Positions 18,095 through 27,310 of a stretch of 64,000 nucleotides of DNA are shown piece by piece (position 1 is the stretch's first letter; every line of letters starts with the position of its first letter). Both the position numbers and the translations under genes were made by a program. The stretch covers positions 310,001 through 374,000 of the forward strand of contig JABCTZ010000036.1 in the NCBI GenBank assembly GCA_018238155.1, in the 5' to 3' direction. The notes beneath the pieces were generated by a model that was not told the DNA's origin, ran no database searches, and saw only the letters and a list, made by a program, of their open reading frames with translations. The DNA comes from Candidatus Heimdallarchaeota archaeon (lineage in GTDB: Archaea > Asgardarchaeota > Heimdallarchaeia > JABLTI01).

Positions 18095-19450
18095 ATGAAA
18101 TCAAAAATACTTACTTTGATATTAGTGGTATGTATTACCACACCAGGGTTCTTTGTTTTAGGAACTGAAGTTAGTAGTTTGCCTATTTTTGCAAATGAAA
18201 CTGAGTTCTTTGATATACAAGATGAACCTTATTTAGTAACGAGTGGAGACAGTCTAAGTACTGAAAAAACTGATTTACCATCAGTCATTCCTTATTGGCA
18301 TGATTTGGTTGATAAAGAAGAAGTACCAATGACTGGGAATGGAGTATATGTAGCAGTTTTAGATACTGGTCTGCTCCCAGACTATGAATTCATTTTTTCT
18401 GAAGCAGATATTGCAACTGAGCTTGGAATTGGTTTTTCCCATGATATCTATTGGGATGATACTATCGGCAATATAGTTATGAGTGATGTTGTTTCTGATC
18501 GTGGATTTTTAACTAACTACGCAAGTGGACATGGTACTCATGTTACAAGTACAATTGTAGGGTATAATTATGCAAATATTGCATGGATAGAAGGCATTGC
18601 TCCTGATGTAACTATTATCCCTGTTCTAGTATTGGATGCTTGGTTGATTGATACACCATTTGGACCTGTTGGTTTTAGTGGTGGAACAATGGAAATGATT
18701 GCTTCTGGAATATACTATATAGCTAATTTAGCTGAAAATTTGGATGGACCTGTTATTATAAATATGAGCCTCGGAGGACCAGGATATATGCCTCTTGTTG
18801 AAGCAGCAATTGATTATGCAATCAGTAAAGGTGTTATTATAGTTGCTTCTGCTGGAAATGAAGGCGAAGCAGGTATGGGTTATCCTGGTGCTTATAGTCA
18901 AGTGATTTCTGTTGCATCGTGTGGTTGGACAGATATGTTTAATCAAGGATGGACTGCTGATGTTCCTGAAAAACTCAATACAAATGATAGTTTAGGAAAT
19001 GACTATCAAGTATACCTTGCAGAATACAGTAGTAGACCAAACAGAACATTGGGACAAAAATATCGTGATCTTGATGTTATGGCTCCTGGTGATTGGATCG
19101 TTGGTCCATATAAATCTGCATGGGCTCCAGTTGAAGATTGGGGATACTATTATCTCTCTGGAACAAGTATGGCTTCTCCACATGTTTCTGCAATGGCTGC
19201 AATAATTATGCAAGTGTTTCCAATGTATGAGCAAAGAGATGTTGAATTTGTTCTAAAATTAGCTGCCAGTGGTGTAGGTAGAAATAGACGTAGAGGCTTC
19301 CCACGAACAGGTGAAGATGTTAAAGTTGCCTATTTTGGTGGTTTTTACTATACTGTTTCATGGGGAAGACATGATTATGGTCGTGGTTTCTTACAAGCAG
19401 ATTCAGCATTGTTTGTAGCTATGCTTTATTACTTCTTCATCTATTGCTAG
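18095..19450 (+). CDS. Secreted subtilisin-like serine protease (S8)
   Basis: The catalytic triad is complete: Asp90 in AVLDTG, His149 in SGHGTHV and Ser358 in SGTSMASPH, with the oxyanion Asn255 in SAGNEGE. An N-terminal hydrophobic stretch (residues about 4-23) is a signal peptide, followed by a short propeptide-like segment to about residue 75. Total length is 451 residues. The C-terminus ends with a short hydrophobic run (LFVAMLYYFFIYC) soon after a basic, Arg/Gly-rich stretch; it has no obvious accessory domain and may have lost one. It is a single-gene transcript on the plus strand, divergent from rmuC. Confidence 0.9.
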   Translation: MKSKILTLILVVCITTPGFFVLGTEVSSLPIFANETEFFDIQDEPYLVTSGDSLSTEKTDLPSVIPYWHDLVDKEEVPMTGNGVYVAVLDTGLLPDYEFIFSEADIATELGIGFSHDIYWDDTIGNIVMSDVVSDRGFLTNYASGHGTHVTSTIVGYNYANIAWIEGIAPDVTIIPVLVLDAWLIDTPFGPVGFSGGTMEMIASGIYYIANLAENLDGPVIINMSLGGPGYMPLVEAAIDYAISKGVIIVASAGNEGEAGMGYPGAYSQVISVASCGWTDMFNQGWTADVPEKLNTNDSLGNDYQVYLAEYSSRPNRTLGQKYRDLDVMAPGDWIVGPYKSAWAPVEDWGYYYLSGTSMASPHVSAMAAIIMQVFPMYEQRDVEFVLKLAASGVGRNRRRGFPRTGEDVKVAYFGGFYYTVSWGRHDYGRGFLQADSALFVAMLYYFFIYC

Positions 19451-19506
19451 ATTAAAAATCAGCTATAAGCTTCATTGCTAGCATAGAAAAAGAGAACTAG
19501 AAGTGA

Positions 19507-19526
19507 AGCATGTCTTCTTTTTTTTC
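19507..19526 (+). terminator. Possible terminator after subtilisin gene
   Basis: A short GAAG/CTTC stem is followed by a run of eight T near 19517-19525. The stem is weak, but the U-rich tract is typical for archaeal termination. Confidence 0.35.
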
Positions 19527-19557
19527 GTTTAAAAGAGAAATTGAAACTCAACAATAT

Positions 19558-19974
19558 CTATTCTTTTGAAGTAAAATTGTCTTCGATATAAATGATATTT
19601 AGTGTTTTAGCATCTTCTTGTCGTTTGTTTCTCCCTGTTATTCCTATTATCGCAGTATTTCCAATTGGATTTTCGCCTGCTTCATCAGATAACTCTGTAA
19701 GATTAACAATATTAGCTATATCAGGGTGAGTGTAAGTAACCAACCACAATTGTTCATCATCAATATCCGCTACAGAAAAATCACCTAAATCTGTTCCTGG
19801 TACAACTGGACCCCATTTTTTAAGAATTTCTTTTGCTTGAGTTTTAATATCCACATTTGCTTCTTTAACAATAACGCAAGTTCCATGCTCAAAAATCACC
19901 CAGCTTGGTGGGTTATCTTTAATTTGTACTCGCCAAATTTTGACTAAATTTTCTAACTCTTCTTTCTTAGTCAT
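19558..19974 (-). CDS. Hypothetical soluble protein
   Basis: No family is recognised. This 138-residue acidic protein begins MTKKEELENLVKIW. Longer in-frame starts up to 20094 would overlap the upstream gene and are rejected. The middle contains WVIFEHGTCVIV and a KKWGPVVPGTDLGDFSVAD segment that suggests a compact alpha/beta domain. It lies just downstream of the NTF2-like gene on the same strand (70-base gap), so the two are probably co-expressed. Confidence 0.55.
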   Translation of the reverse strand: MTKKEELENLVKIWRVQIKDNPPSWVIFEHGTCVIVKEANVDIKTQAKEILKKWGPVVPGTDLGDFSVADIDDEQLWLVTYTHPDIANIVNLTELSDEAGENPIGNTAIIGITGRNKRQEDAKTLNIIYIEDNFTSKE

Positions 19975-20044
19975 TACAAATCTCTCGAATGTATTTCTAA
20001 ATTGAATTGTTATACTTACATGTCCATAAATGTTCATTAAACTG

Positions 20045-20467
20045 CTATTCTGATGGGATATAGACTTCATGAACATGAACCCATTCAACACCATTGATCA
20101 TTTTTTCATTTTTACGAAAGAGTGCCGAACTTAAACGAGCGGTAATTTTTCCATTAACTTCACCCCATTCTTCATAAGTAACTAAACATAGATTCCCTTC
20201 AGTTAATCGGCATTGAATGTTTTTAATCCACAAACGATATTTCTTTTCATCATCTTTTCGAGAACCATATCCGGCTTCAAGTTGTTGTAGTAATTTCCCT
20301 CGAGGTGATAATTCCCCTGTTGGAGCAATGAGTACAAATTGTTTGTCTAAAACATTCTCTAGTCGCGAAAAAACTTCACCATTGTTTTCGATTTCTGATC
20401 TAAACCACTGAGCAAAAAACTCATGCAGATCAATTACTTCTTTTTCACATTTTTTTTCCATTGTCAT
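20045..20467 (-). CDS. NTF2-like (DUF4440/SnoaL-type) protein
   Basis: This 140-residue protein has the layout of the NTF2-like fold: an N-terminal helix VIDLHEFFAQWFRSE, a middle helix with LQQLEAGYG, then antiparallel strands (CRLTEGNLCLVTYEEW, ITARLSSALFRK) and a final strand VEWVHVHEVY. The family includes ketosteroid-isomerase-like enzymes and ligand-binding proteins. No catalytic residues can be assigned. The start ATG is preceded by AGGAGATAA. It is upstream of the hypothetical gene at 19558. Confidence 0.55.
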   Translation of the reverse strand: MTMEKKCEKEVIDLHEFFAQWFRSEIENNGEVFSRLENVLDKQFVLIAPTGELSPRGKLLQQLEAGYGSRKDDEKKYRLWIKNIQCRLTEGNLCLVTYEEWGEVNGKITARLSSALFRKNEKMINGVEWVHVHEVYIPSE

Positions 20468-20660
20468 TTATCTCCTATTGTATTCTCTAAAGAAAAAATA
20501 ATTCGTAACTCTTAAGTAATTATTGTTATCAATATTTATGTTTAGTTTCTATTTCAATTTTGAGTCTATTTGTTTGAACATGAATAATATTGCAATTTGA
20601 TATTTGGCTTTTACTATAAAATGAATTTTTTTATTTTTTTTAAATTAATATTATAATCAT

Positions 20661-21017
20661 CTAATCAACAAATGTGATATTTCTTTCTAGAAATTGCAAC
20701 AATCTTGAAGCTAACTCGTTTTTTTCTATTTTGGATATATTTTGAACTGATAATGCAAGACCGATATCTTCGATTGGAAATTTAATTCTTCCTAAATCAT
20801 ACAGTATCCAAAGAATAGTAATGTGATTTTGTAGCTCATTCATTTCAAAAGACCCTTCAGTAAGCATCTTTTTCAGTTTATCAATTGCTTCTTCAGGACA
20901 ACAATTTACGCGCTCAAGACAATCCTCTATAGATAAGCATGTACCTGACCGAGTGTTGGCTTTATTGACTAGTCCTTTAAATTCTTCTAAATCTATTTCA
21001 TTAGTTTTAACGTTCAT
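20661..21017 (-). CDS. Hypothetical helical protein
   Basis: The family is not recognised. This is a 118-residue, mostly helical protein with four Cys (CLSIEDCLERVNCCPEEA) that might bind metal. The start MNVKTNEID is favoured by a GTGAT just upstream; a GTG three codons earlier is possible. It is divergent from the HEAT-repeat gene. Confidence 0.5.
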   Translation of the reverse strand: MNVKTNEIDLEEFKGLVNKANTRSGTCLSIEDCLERVNCCPEEAIDKLKKMLTEGSFEMNELQNHITILWILYDLGRIKFPIEDIGLALSVQNISKIEKNELASRLLQFLERNITFVD

Positions 21018-21184
21018 ATCAATCACGAAAATGGATGAAATTTGATTTAATAGCTAAAATTATTCATGTTGTGGGAATTTAAAAGGTAATTGATAAAGGA
21101 AAATATTGATAAAAAATAATCCTGAAATTATGAAGATTGCCAAAAAAATTTGCCAAATCTATGTATTTTAATGTATTATTATGT

Positions 21185-21196
21185 AAAGTATAAATA
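21185..21196 (+). promoter_or_regulatory. TATA box of HEAT-repeat gene
   Basis: AAAGTATAAATA lies about 47 bases upstream of the TTG start at 21243. GGTGT (about 21232-21236) gives a ribosome-binding site at normal spacing and supports the TTG start. Confidence 0.55.
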
Positions 21197-21242
21197 GGGG
21201 GACTGAAATAAAACATCTAAGAATGAGAAATGGTGTACTTAA

Positions 21243-22214
21243 TTGAAAAAAGTGTCTATTACTGAAGAAGTTAGAAACTTAAAATCAAGTGACGTAGGTC
21301 TTCGAAAAAAAGCTGCTTGGTCTTTAGGAGATATTGGAGATAGAAGAGTTGTAGGACCTCTTGTAACTGCTCTAACAAAAGATCGCGATAGATTTGTTAG
21401 GAAAAATGCTGCAAAAGCGTTAGCAAAGATAGGAGACCCAAGAGCAAATAAAGCATTAAAATTTGTGAAACAGAAGGACAAGGATCCGAAAGTAAGAGAA
21501 GAAGCTGCTTATGCACTGTCAAGAATCAAAGAGTTAAATTCAAAAGCAAAAAAATCACAAGTAAAAGTTTCTCGAACAGTAGAAAAATTGCGTACAAAAA
21601 AACCTCCGTCAAAAAAGGAAATTTCACAAGTACACACAAAAAAACCGACCGTTAAAAAAAGAAAGAAAACTACAACAAGAACACCGGTAAAAAAGATTAC
21701 TAAACGACCTACTAGAGCAAGTTCAAAATCAAAAAGAACTTCATCGGTTAGAAGGAGCTCATCCAGTTCCTCAGTAAAGAGGAAACCATCTTCTAAAAAC
21801 AAAGTGAGAATAAAATCAAAATCAAGTCCGACTTCAAGAACAACAGTTAGAAGAACTGTATCAAGTAGTCAATCATCACGACCATCAACTTCAGTGAAAA
21901 GAACTTCTACTAAGCAATCTTCTACTAGAAGAGTAAGCAGTTCTGATAGACCAGTAATAAAAAGGAGTAGTAGTAGTTCATCAAAACCTGTTAAAAGAAC
22001 CTCGGGAAGTTCATCAAAACCTATCAGACGAACTTCAAGTAGCTCATCAAAAACAGTAGTTAGAACATCTAGTAGCAAACTTAAACCAAGACTTGTTAAG
22101 AAAGGAGTAAAAAAAGTCTCGACTTCTGCAAAGAAATCCTCTTCAACAAAAAAGAGAAGTAGTGATAAATCTCCTCGATCTGTTTCTTCAAAGAAGAAAA
22201 GAAGAAGAAGGTAA
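21243..22214 (+). CDS. HEAT-repeat protein with long Ser/Arg/Lys-rich tail
   Basis: Residues 1-100 contain about three PBS-lyase-type HEAT repeats (LRKKAAWSLGDIGDRRVVGP, VRKNAAKALAKIGDPRA, VREEAAYALSRI), a scaffold for protein or nucleic-acid contact. From about residue 105 to 323 the chain is low complexity and strongly basic, made of Ser, Lys, Arg, Thr and Pro with degenerate units such as SSSKPVKRTSGSSSKPIRRT. Such a tail resembles histone-H1-like or SR-type tails and should bind DNA or RNA and be a phosphorylation target. The start is TTG with GGTGT before it. A minus-strand gene converges on it 41 bases downstream. Confidence 0.7.
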   Translation: MKKVSITEEVRNLKSSDVGLRKKAAWSLGDIGDRRVVGPLVTALTKDRDRFVRKNAAKALAKIGDPRANKALKFVKQKDKDPKVREEAAYALSRIKELNSKAKKSQVKVSRTVEKLRTKKPPSKKEISQVHTKKPTVKKRKKTTTRTPVKKITKRPTRASSKSKRTSSVRRSSSSSSVKRKPSSKNKVRIKSKSSPTSRTTVRRTVSSSQSSRPSTSVKRTSTKQSSTRRVSSSDRPVIKRSSSSSSKPVKRTSGSSSKPIRRTSSSSSKTVVRTSSSKLKPRLVKKGVKKVSTSAKKSSSTKKRSSDKSPRSVSSKKKRRRR

Positions 22215-22234
22215 GTTTGATTTTAAAAAAGAAA

Positions 22235-22260
22235 AATAAGCATTTTTGAATATGCTTATT
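22235..22260 (-). terminator. Hairpin terminator between convergent genes
   Basis: AATAAGCAT (22235-22243) and ATGCTTATT (22252-22260) form a perfect 9-bp stem. On the minus strand it is followed by TTTTTCTTTTTT, so it fits termination of the permease gene, whose stop codon lies in the stem. Confidence 0.6.
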
Positions 22261-24652
22261 CTATTATTGCCGCTGCTAACTGTAATTTTCTAAGCAAATT
22301 TACACTGGGTAAGGTCGAAAGAAATACGCTACCTAGAGCAAATCCAATAATCATTAGATAATCACCCCAGAAATGAACAGAATCCAGCTCGAAAAATAGT
22401 TTACTGATGAAATGCTGGATCAATCGACCTAAGCCTTCTCCACCAAGTGCAATTCCAATAAATACTGCGAAAATGATTAAAGTACCTATCTCTAAGAAAA
22501 TCTGGGCGAAAATTTGCTGCTTTCGAAATCCGAAAGTTCTTTGTAAGGCTATCTCTCGTGTTCGTTCAATTATTGAAATAAAAGCTGTCACAAAGATAAT
22601 CAGAAATGAAATTACCATCGCCAAAACAATTGTCACTTGTACTATGAATAGCTGAGTATTTACCATATGAACCATTCGAGCTTCATAAGTGTCTTTCATG
22701 ATTGCATATCGAATTTGAGTATTTTCATTTAAGTCTAAGAGTATTGAATCAATGGATGTTTTATCTAATGTGTCTATGTTATTTAATTTAATAAAGGCTC
22801 TATTAATTGCAGAAAATCCTAGTGTTTTCTCAATAGCAGGGATTAACATAAAGCATGAGTTAGGTATATCTAAATCTCGAGCAATGCCTACAATTTCAAT
22901 TTGAAATTCAACACCCAATAAGGAGAAGTTAAAGAAATCTCCAACAACTAAACCTAGAGGTTTTGCAGAATAACTCGAGATTATCCCTTCTTGAGCCGAT
23001 TCATTCGAAAACAATTTACCATCTTTAAGATTGATATTATATAAAGTTGAATTTGGCTGTAATCCTCTAAGATCCAGACTATATTCAGGCATGTCTGGCA
23101 TCTGTGTGTTTCCACTCAAATAGGGTTCATAACTTTTAATGAAATCATACTCATCAAGAATGTTTTGAATCTCAGTTTCTGTTTTATTGGAATCAAAACG
23201 AGTTTGTACATCCCAATGAACTTGATCATCAAAGTAATTATCAAATGTTGTGTTTATTGAAGTTTGGGTTTGAATTAAAGCAAAGGAAATTGCTATAGCA
23301 CTTATAAATGCACTAGTAATTAAAATACCCTTTAGACGATTTCGTGAAATATTTCGTAAAGGATATTTGAATGAAATTGGTAATAATGATGATTTCGGTT
23401 TTTTTGCATCAACCGAATTTGGTGCTTTCTTCATTCTTTTCTTTTTCTTTACTTTATATTCTGCTTTTCCTCGTATAGCTTCATATGGTGTCATTTTTAC
23501 ATTGCTTCGACAAGCAAAGAATGTAAAGAGTTGTGAAGAGAGAATGACGAGAGCAGGAACTACAATTAAGCCTATGATTGAGAACCGAGTCAATATCGTA
23601 GGTATCCCCCATCGGGAGACCAAGATATGAACCAAAATTTGTAAAAATCCATAAGAACCAAGGATTCCGAGAATAGTAGATAATATTGAGATAATTAGCG
23701 TTCTGAGCATGAATACGCGTAAAATAGTTTTAGCTTGATATCCAAAAGCATACAACATACCAGTCTGTTTTCTCTGTTCGGTTGCATATCGCTTAGTAAT
23801 CAAATAGATAACAATACCTGCACCCAAAATTATTGCACATGCCATAACAAAAAGTATCTGGGAGGTAAGATTAAGTACATCTTGGAAAAGAGAGCTAACA
23901 CTGAATTCTCGAATATACCATTCATAGAGAATTTGCGCTTCAATTGGATTGACTTCTTCACGCAAATCATCAGCAAAAGTTGTTACAAACTCAAGGTTGG
24001 GGTCACTTGGGAAATAAAAAGCTACACTGTTAAATTGAATTTCTGCCCAATCGTTAAATTCTTGGAAGGTTTTATAGTTAAGATAAATCGCTCCCTTTAA
24101 GGATAAATCATAACTTAAAAATTCAATTGATTTAACTAACCCAACTATTTCTACTTCTTTCACCCCAGTAAATGTATAAAGAGTGATCATATCTCCGATT
24201 CCAACGTCTAATTCCTTGGCAAAGGATTCCAAAATAAAAGCGGTATCATCTTCTAAAACTGAAAATTCTCTATCCAAACTGATTTGATTGACCTTCGGGG
24301 GAGCTGTAGTATTAATTCCAATAATACTCGTAAAGTACCATTTATTTGCATGATATAGTTGAAAACTACAAGAGGGTCGAACATCATATGAAATATCACT
24401 ATAATTTGTATTTGCATCGATTAAACTTTCAACACTGTTGTGAATTTCATTAACATTCCCTTGAAAGCCCATCTCCAAGTAAGATAATTTATATGATTCA
24501 TTACTTTCGAGAATAGAAGCATTTATGCTAGGATCAATTGAGAACATAGCTAGCGGAACTGAAACAATAACAAAGAAAACGAGAAATAATAAGAACGTGC
24601 GCCTCTTTTGAAAACGAAATTCTCGAAAAATGGTTTTATATATTTGTCGCAT
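22256..24652 (-). CDS. FtsX-family ABC transporter permease, second system
   Basis: This protein of about 798 residues has an N-terminal TM, a large extracellular domain, three TM segments near residues 260-390, a basic cytoplasmic linker (VKKKKRMKKAP), then a second TM/extracellular domain/three-TM block. It is a MacB/LolC-like double FtsX permease. The start MRQIYKTIF is chosen because AGGAGA precedes it at good spacing and because paralogues begin just before the first TM; a longer reading to 24745 would overlap the ATPase by over 100 bases. It overlaps the 3' end of the ATPase gene by 17 bases, so translation is coupled. Confidence 0.85.
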   Translation of the reverse strand: MRQIYKTIFREFRFQKRRTFLLFLVFFVIVSVPLAMFSIDPSINASILESNESYKLSYLEMGFQGNVNEIHNSVESLIDANTNYSDISYDVRPSCSFQLYHANKWYFTSIIGINTTAPPKVNQISLDREFSVLEDDTAFILESFAKELDVGIGDMITLYTFTGVKEVEIVGLVKSIEFLSYDLSLKGAIYLNYKTFQEFNDWAEIQFNSVAFYFPSDPNLEFVTTFADDLREEVNPIEAQILYEWYIREFSVSSLFQDVLNLTSQILFVMACAIILGAGIVIYLITKRYATEQRKQTGMLYAFGYQAKTILRVFMLRTLIISILSTILGILGSYGFLQILVHILVSRWGIPTILTRFSIIGLIVVPALVILSSQLFTFFACRSNVKMTPYEAIRGKAEYKVKKKKRMKKAPNSVDAKKPKSSLLPISFKYPLRNISRNRLKGILITSAFISAIAISFALIQTQTSINTTFDNYFDDQVHWDVQTRFDSNKTETEIQNILDEYDFIKSYEPYLSGNTQMPDMPEYSLDLRGLQPNSTLYNINLKDGKLFSNESAQEGIISSYSAKPLGLVVGDFFNFSLLGVEFQIEIVGIARDLDIPNSCFMLIPAIEKTLGFSAINRAFIKLNNIDTLDKTSIDSILLDLNENTQIRYAIMKDTYEARMVHMVNTQLFIVQVTIVLAMVISFLIIFVTAFISIIERTREIALQRTFGFRKQQIFAQIFLEIGTLIIFAVFIGIALGGEGLGRLIQHFISKLFFELDSVHFWGDYLMIIGFALGSVFLSTLPSVNLLRKLQLAAAIIE

Positions 24653-25394
24653 TTGATATTCTCCTGTCATCTGTTTGAGTGGGTAAAATTTTTGATTCAT
24701 CGGATAGAATTTGTCCGGAACGTAAAGTAATAACGCGATCAGCATAACATTCTAGTTCATGATCATGAGTAACCAATAGAACGGTTTTATTTTTCTCTTT
24801 GGCAATTTTTCGAATTAAATTAACGATATTATCACCTGTCGTCTGATCTAACTGACCTGTGGGTTCATCAATCAACAAGATATCCGGACTTTTGGCTAAG
24901 GCACGTGCAATAGCAACACGTTGACGCTCACCACCAGATAATTGAAAGGGAAAATTATCCATCCTGTTTTCCAACCCAACCAAAATAAGCTGTTCTTCAG
25001 CGAGTTTGCTAATATCTTTCCGTTTGCGAAGCGTTAATTCTAATACGAGTTCAACATTTTCCCTGGCTGTTAGTGTTGGAATTAGTGAATAAAACTGAAA
25101 TACGAATGCTAATCTTTTTTTGCGATAGAGAGTTAACTCTTTATCTGAATATTTAGCAATATCTTCTCCAAGAATTTCTATAGCTCCTCCCGTGGGATGA
25201 TCGATTCCACCTATAAGATTGATTAAAGTTGTTTTTCCCGAGCCTGATGGCCCCATAATAAAAACTATTTCTCCTGAATTAACTGTAAAGGAAACATTAT
25301 CCAAAGCACTAATAGATACACTGCCTAACTTGTAACACTTTGATAAATTTGTTATTTTAATGACTGAATTTAATTCTGTATTTTGATTAATCAT
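24636..25394 (-). CDS. ABC transporter ATP-binding protein, LolD/MacB type
   Basis: A single nucleotide-binding domain of 252 residues has Walker A GPSGSGKTT (48-56), Q-loop FQFYSLIPTLTA, signature LSGGERQR, Walker B LLIDEPTG, and H-loop VTHD. It is the partner of the downstream FtsX permease with which it overlaps. It differs from the 8044-9702 system in having one ATPase domain per chain, so it should act as a homodimer. It is divergent from the glucosidase gene; a strong hairpin lies between them. Confidence 0.9.
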   Translation of the reverse strand: MINQNTELNSVIKITNLSKCYKLGSVSISALDNVSFTVNSGEIVFIMGPSGSGKTTLINLIGGIDHPTGGAIEILGEDIAKYSDKELTLYRKKRLAFVFQFYSLIPTLTARENVELVLELTLRKRKDISKLAEEQLILVGLENRMDNFPFQLSGGERQRVAIARALAKSPDILLIDEPTGQLDQTTGDNIVNLIRKIAKEKNKTVLLVTHDHELECYADRVITLRSGQILSDESKILPTQTDDRRISNATNI

Positions 25395-25454
25395 TTGTAT
25401 AGAAACTTTGGTTTTTATTTAAATTGAATCATTACTGCAATATTTATTGATTAA

Positions 25455-25489
25455 TAGCTTAAAGATAGGTTTTTATCCCTTTTAAGCTA
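25455..25489. promoter_or_regulatory. Inverted repeat in divergent ATPase/glucosidase promoter
   Basis: TAGCTTAAA (25455-25463) and TTTAAGCTA (25481-25489) form a perfect 9-bp stem; AGG/CCT inside can extend it. It lies centrally between the divergent starts at 25394 and 25582 and is not followed by a T-run on the plus strand, so an operator is more likely than a terminator. Confidence 0.45.
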
Positions 25490-25581
25490 AAAAAATAAAA
25501 AATCAAATCGCCTATCACTGTTGATTATGCATTTTTAGTTAAGGAAAGAATTATTAGTTTTTAACCAATTGATAATGAGTT

Positions 25582-27225
25582 ATGGTAAATCAATCTAAAT
25601 GGTGGCAAAAAGCCGTTTTTTATCAGATCTATCCGCGTTCATTTAGTGATAGCACAAATAATGGTATCGGAGATCTTCAAGGGATAATAAATAAACTTGA
25701 TTATTTAGAAGCATTGGGCATTGACGGTATTTGGTTTTCACCATTTTTCCCATCACCTCAAGAAGATTACGGATATGATATATCTGATTTTGGTTCAATT
25801 AATCCTGAATATGGAACAATGAAGGATTTTGATGATTTATTAAAAAAATCACATAAAAAAGGTATCAAGATTATTTTAGACCTTTTACTAAATCATACTT
25901 CAACTCAACACCCATGGTTTCTTGAATCGAAAAAAGATCGAATAAATGAGAAAAGGGATTGGTATGTTTGGAGAGATGGTCGAGGAAAAAATGGTAAAAA
26001 AGAACCTAATAATTGGAATTCAATGGTTGGTGGTTCCGCATGGGAGTGGAGTGAAGAAAGAAAACAGTTTTATCTTCATCAATTCTTAACTTTTCAACCT
26101 GACCTCAATTGGAGAAATCCTGATGTTCAGATTGCCATGTTCAATCATATTCGATTTTGGCTTGAGAAAGGAGTAGATGGATTTAGACTTGATATAATCC
26201 AAACACTTTTTGAAGATAAGTATTTCAAAAATAATCCACCAAGCTGGCGATTTTTTCCATCTCATAATTCGAATGAAACAATGTTTCAGAAACCAAAATA
26301 CACTCAGTTTCTTCCTGAAACTATTGAATTATGCCAAAAACTAAGAGAGCTTGTAAATTCATATTCTCCGGAGCGAATGCTAGTTGGTGAAGCACAAGGT
26401 AATCTTCAGATGATAAAACCACTTTATGGAAAGAACAATGATGGATTACATCTCTCCTTCAATTTTAAATTCGGAGGACAATCATTTTCAGCTAGTAAAT
26501 TTAGAAGAGTATTAGAGGAAACGGAATTATTACTTGAAGAACCGTATTGGCCTTGTTATGTTTTTTCAAATCATGATACTGAACGTTTAATTTCACGTCA
26601 AAAGGATGATAAAGAGAAAGCAAAATTATTAGCTGTTTTACTTCTTACTATACGAGGAACACCCTTCATTTATTATGGTGAAGAAATTGGTATGTTGCAA
26701 ACTAAAGTACCTAAAGATAAGCAATTGGATCCCATTTCAAAGATTAAAATTTGGGGAATCCCCCTTGGTTTTCTTTATGGACGTGATGGTTGTAGAACAC
26801 CAATGCAATGGGATGATTCACCAATAAATGCTGGCTTTTCAAACGATCCAAAAATCGTCCCATGGTTGCCTATTGGACAGAATGAGAATAAGAATGTTAG
26901 AAATGAACTTCGTGATGAGAAATCAATGTTAACATTCTTCAAGAAATTGTTAAAAGTTAGAAAGCAAAATGAATCATTACAAATTGGGCAGTTATCTATT
27001 TCAAGAGATAGTAATTCAAATCTATTGATCTATGAACGATCTTTTCAAAAACAACAATTAACTATATTCTTGAATTTTAGCCGGAAAAAACAAAACATTG
27101 TAACACCAAATAAGAAATCTAAACAAATATTCTCAACAAAATTATTTGAAGAACAGAAAGAAATATCTGGAAAAATAACTCTCCAGCCTTATGAAGGTCT
27201 TATTATAGAAAGTATGAAGAAATAA
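25582..27225 (+). CDS. GH13 alpha-glucosidase (oligo-1,6-glucosidase / trehalose-6-phosphate hydrolase type)
   Basis: A (beta/alpha)8 alpha-amylase-family enzyme of 547 residues. The N-terminus WWQKAVFYQIYPRSFSD and the region LDLLLNHTS are typical. The catalytic nucleophile is Asp204 (GFRLD), the acid/base Glu270 (LVGEA) and the stabiliser Asp332 (SNHDTER). DGCRTPMQW and the overall length place it with alpha-glucosidases and oligo-1,6-glucosidases rather than true amylases. There is no signal peptide, so it acts in the cytosol on maltose or isomaltose-type oligosaccharides. A domain C of beta strands closes the chain. It stands alone on the plus strand; a hairpin follows its stop. Confidence 0.9.
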   Translation: MVNQSKWWQKAVFYQIYPRSFSDSTNNGIGDLQGIINKLDYLEALGIDGIWFSPFFPSPQEDYGYDISDFGSINPEYGTMKDFDDLLKKSHKKGIKIILDLLLNHTSTQHPWFLESKKDRINEKRDWYVWRDGRGKNGKKEPNNWNSMVGGSAWEWSEERKQFYLHQFLTFQPDLNWRNPDVQIAMFNHIRFWLEKGVDGFRLDIIQTLFEDKYFKNNPPSWRFFPSHNSNETMFQKPKYTQFLPETIELCQKLRELVNSYSPERMLVGEAQGNLQMIKPLYGKNNDGLHLSFNFKFGGQSFSASKFRRVLEETELLLEEPYWPCYVFSNHDTERLISRQKDDKEKAKLLAVLLLTIRGTPFIYYGEEIGMLQTKVPKDKQLDPISKIKIWGIPLGFLYGRDGCRTPMQWDDSPINAGFSNDPKIVPWLPIGQNENKNVRNELRDEKSMLTFFKKLLKVRKQNESLQIGQLSISRDSNSNLLIYERSFQKQQLTIFLNFSRKKQNIVTPNKKSKQIFSTKLFEEQKEISGKITLQPYEGLIIESMKK

Positions 27226-27249
27226 GCATGGAAAATTAAGTGGATATCT

Positions 27250-27277
27250 TTCACATATACTATTTTGAATATGTGAA
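27250..27277 (+). terminator. Hairpin after glucosidase gene
   Basis: TTCACATAT (27250-27258) and ATATGTGAA (27269-27277) form a perfect 9-bp stem with a 10-base loop 25 bases after the stop codon; a short T-containing stretch (TTAGTTTTC) follows. Confidence 0.5.
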
Positions 27278-27310
27278 TTAGTTTTCAATCGACGTAATGG
27301 TGAGTAGCAA

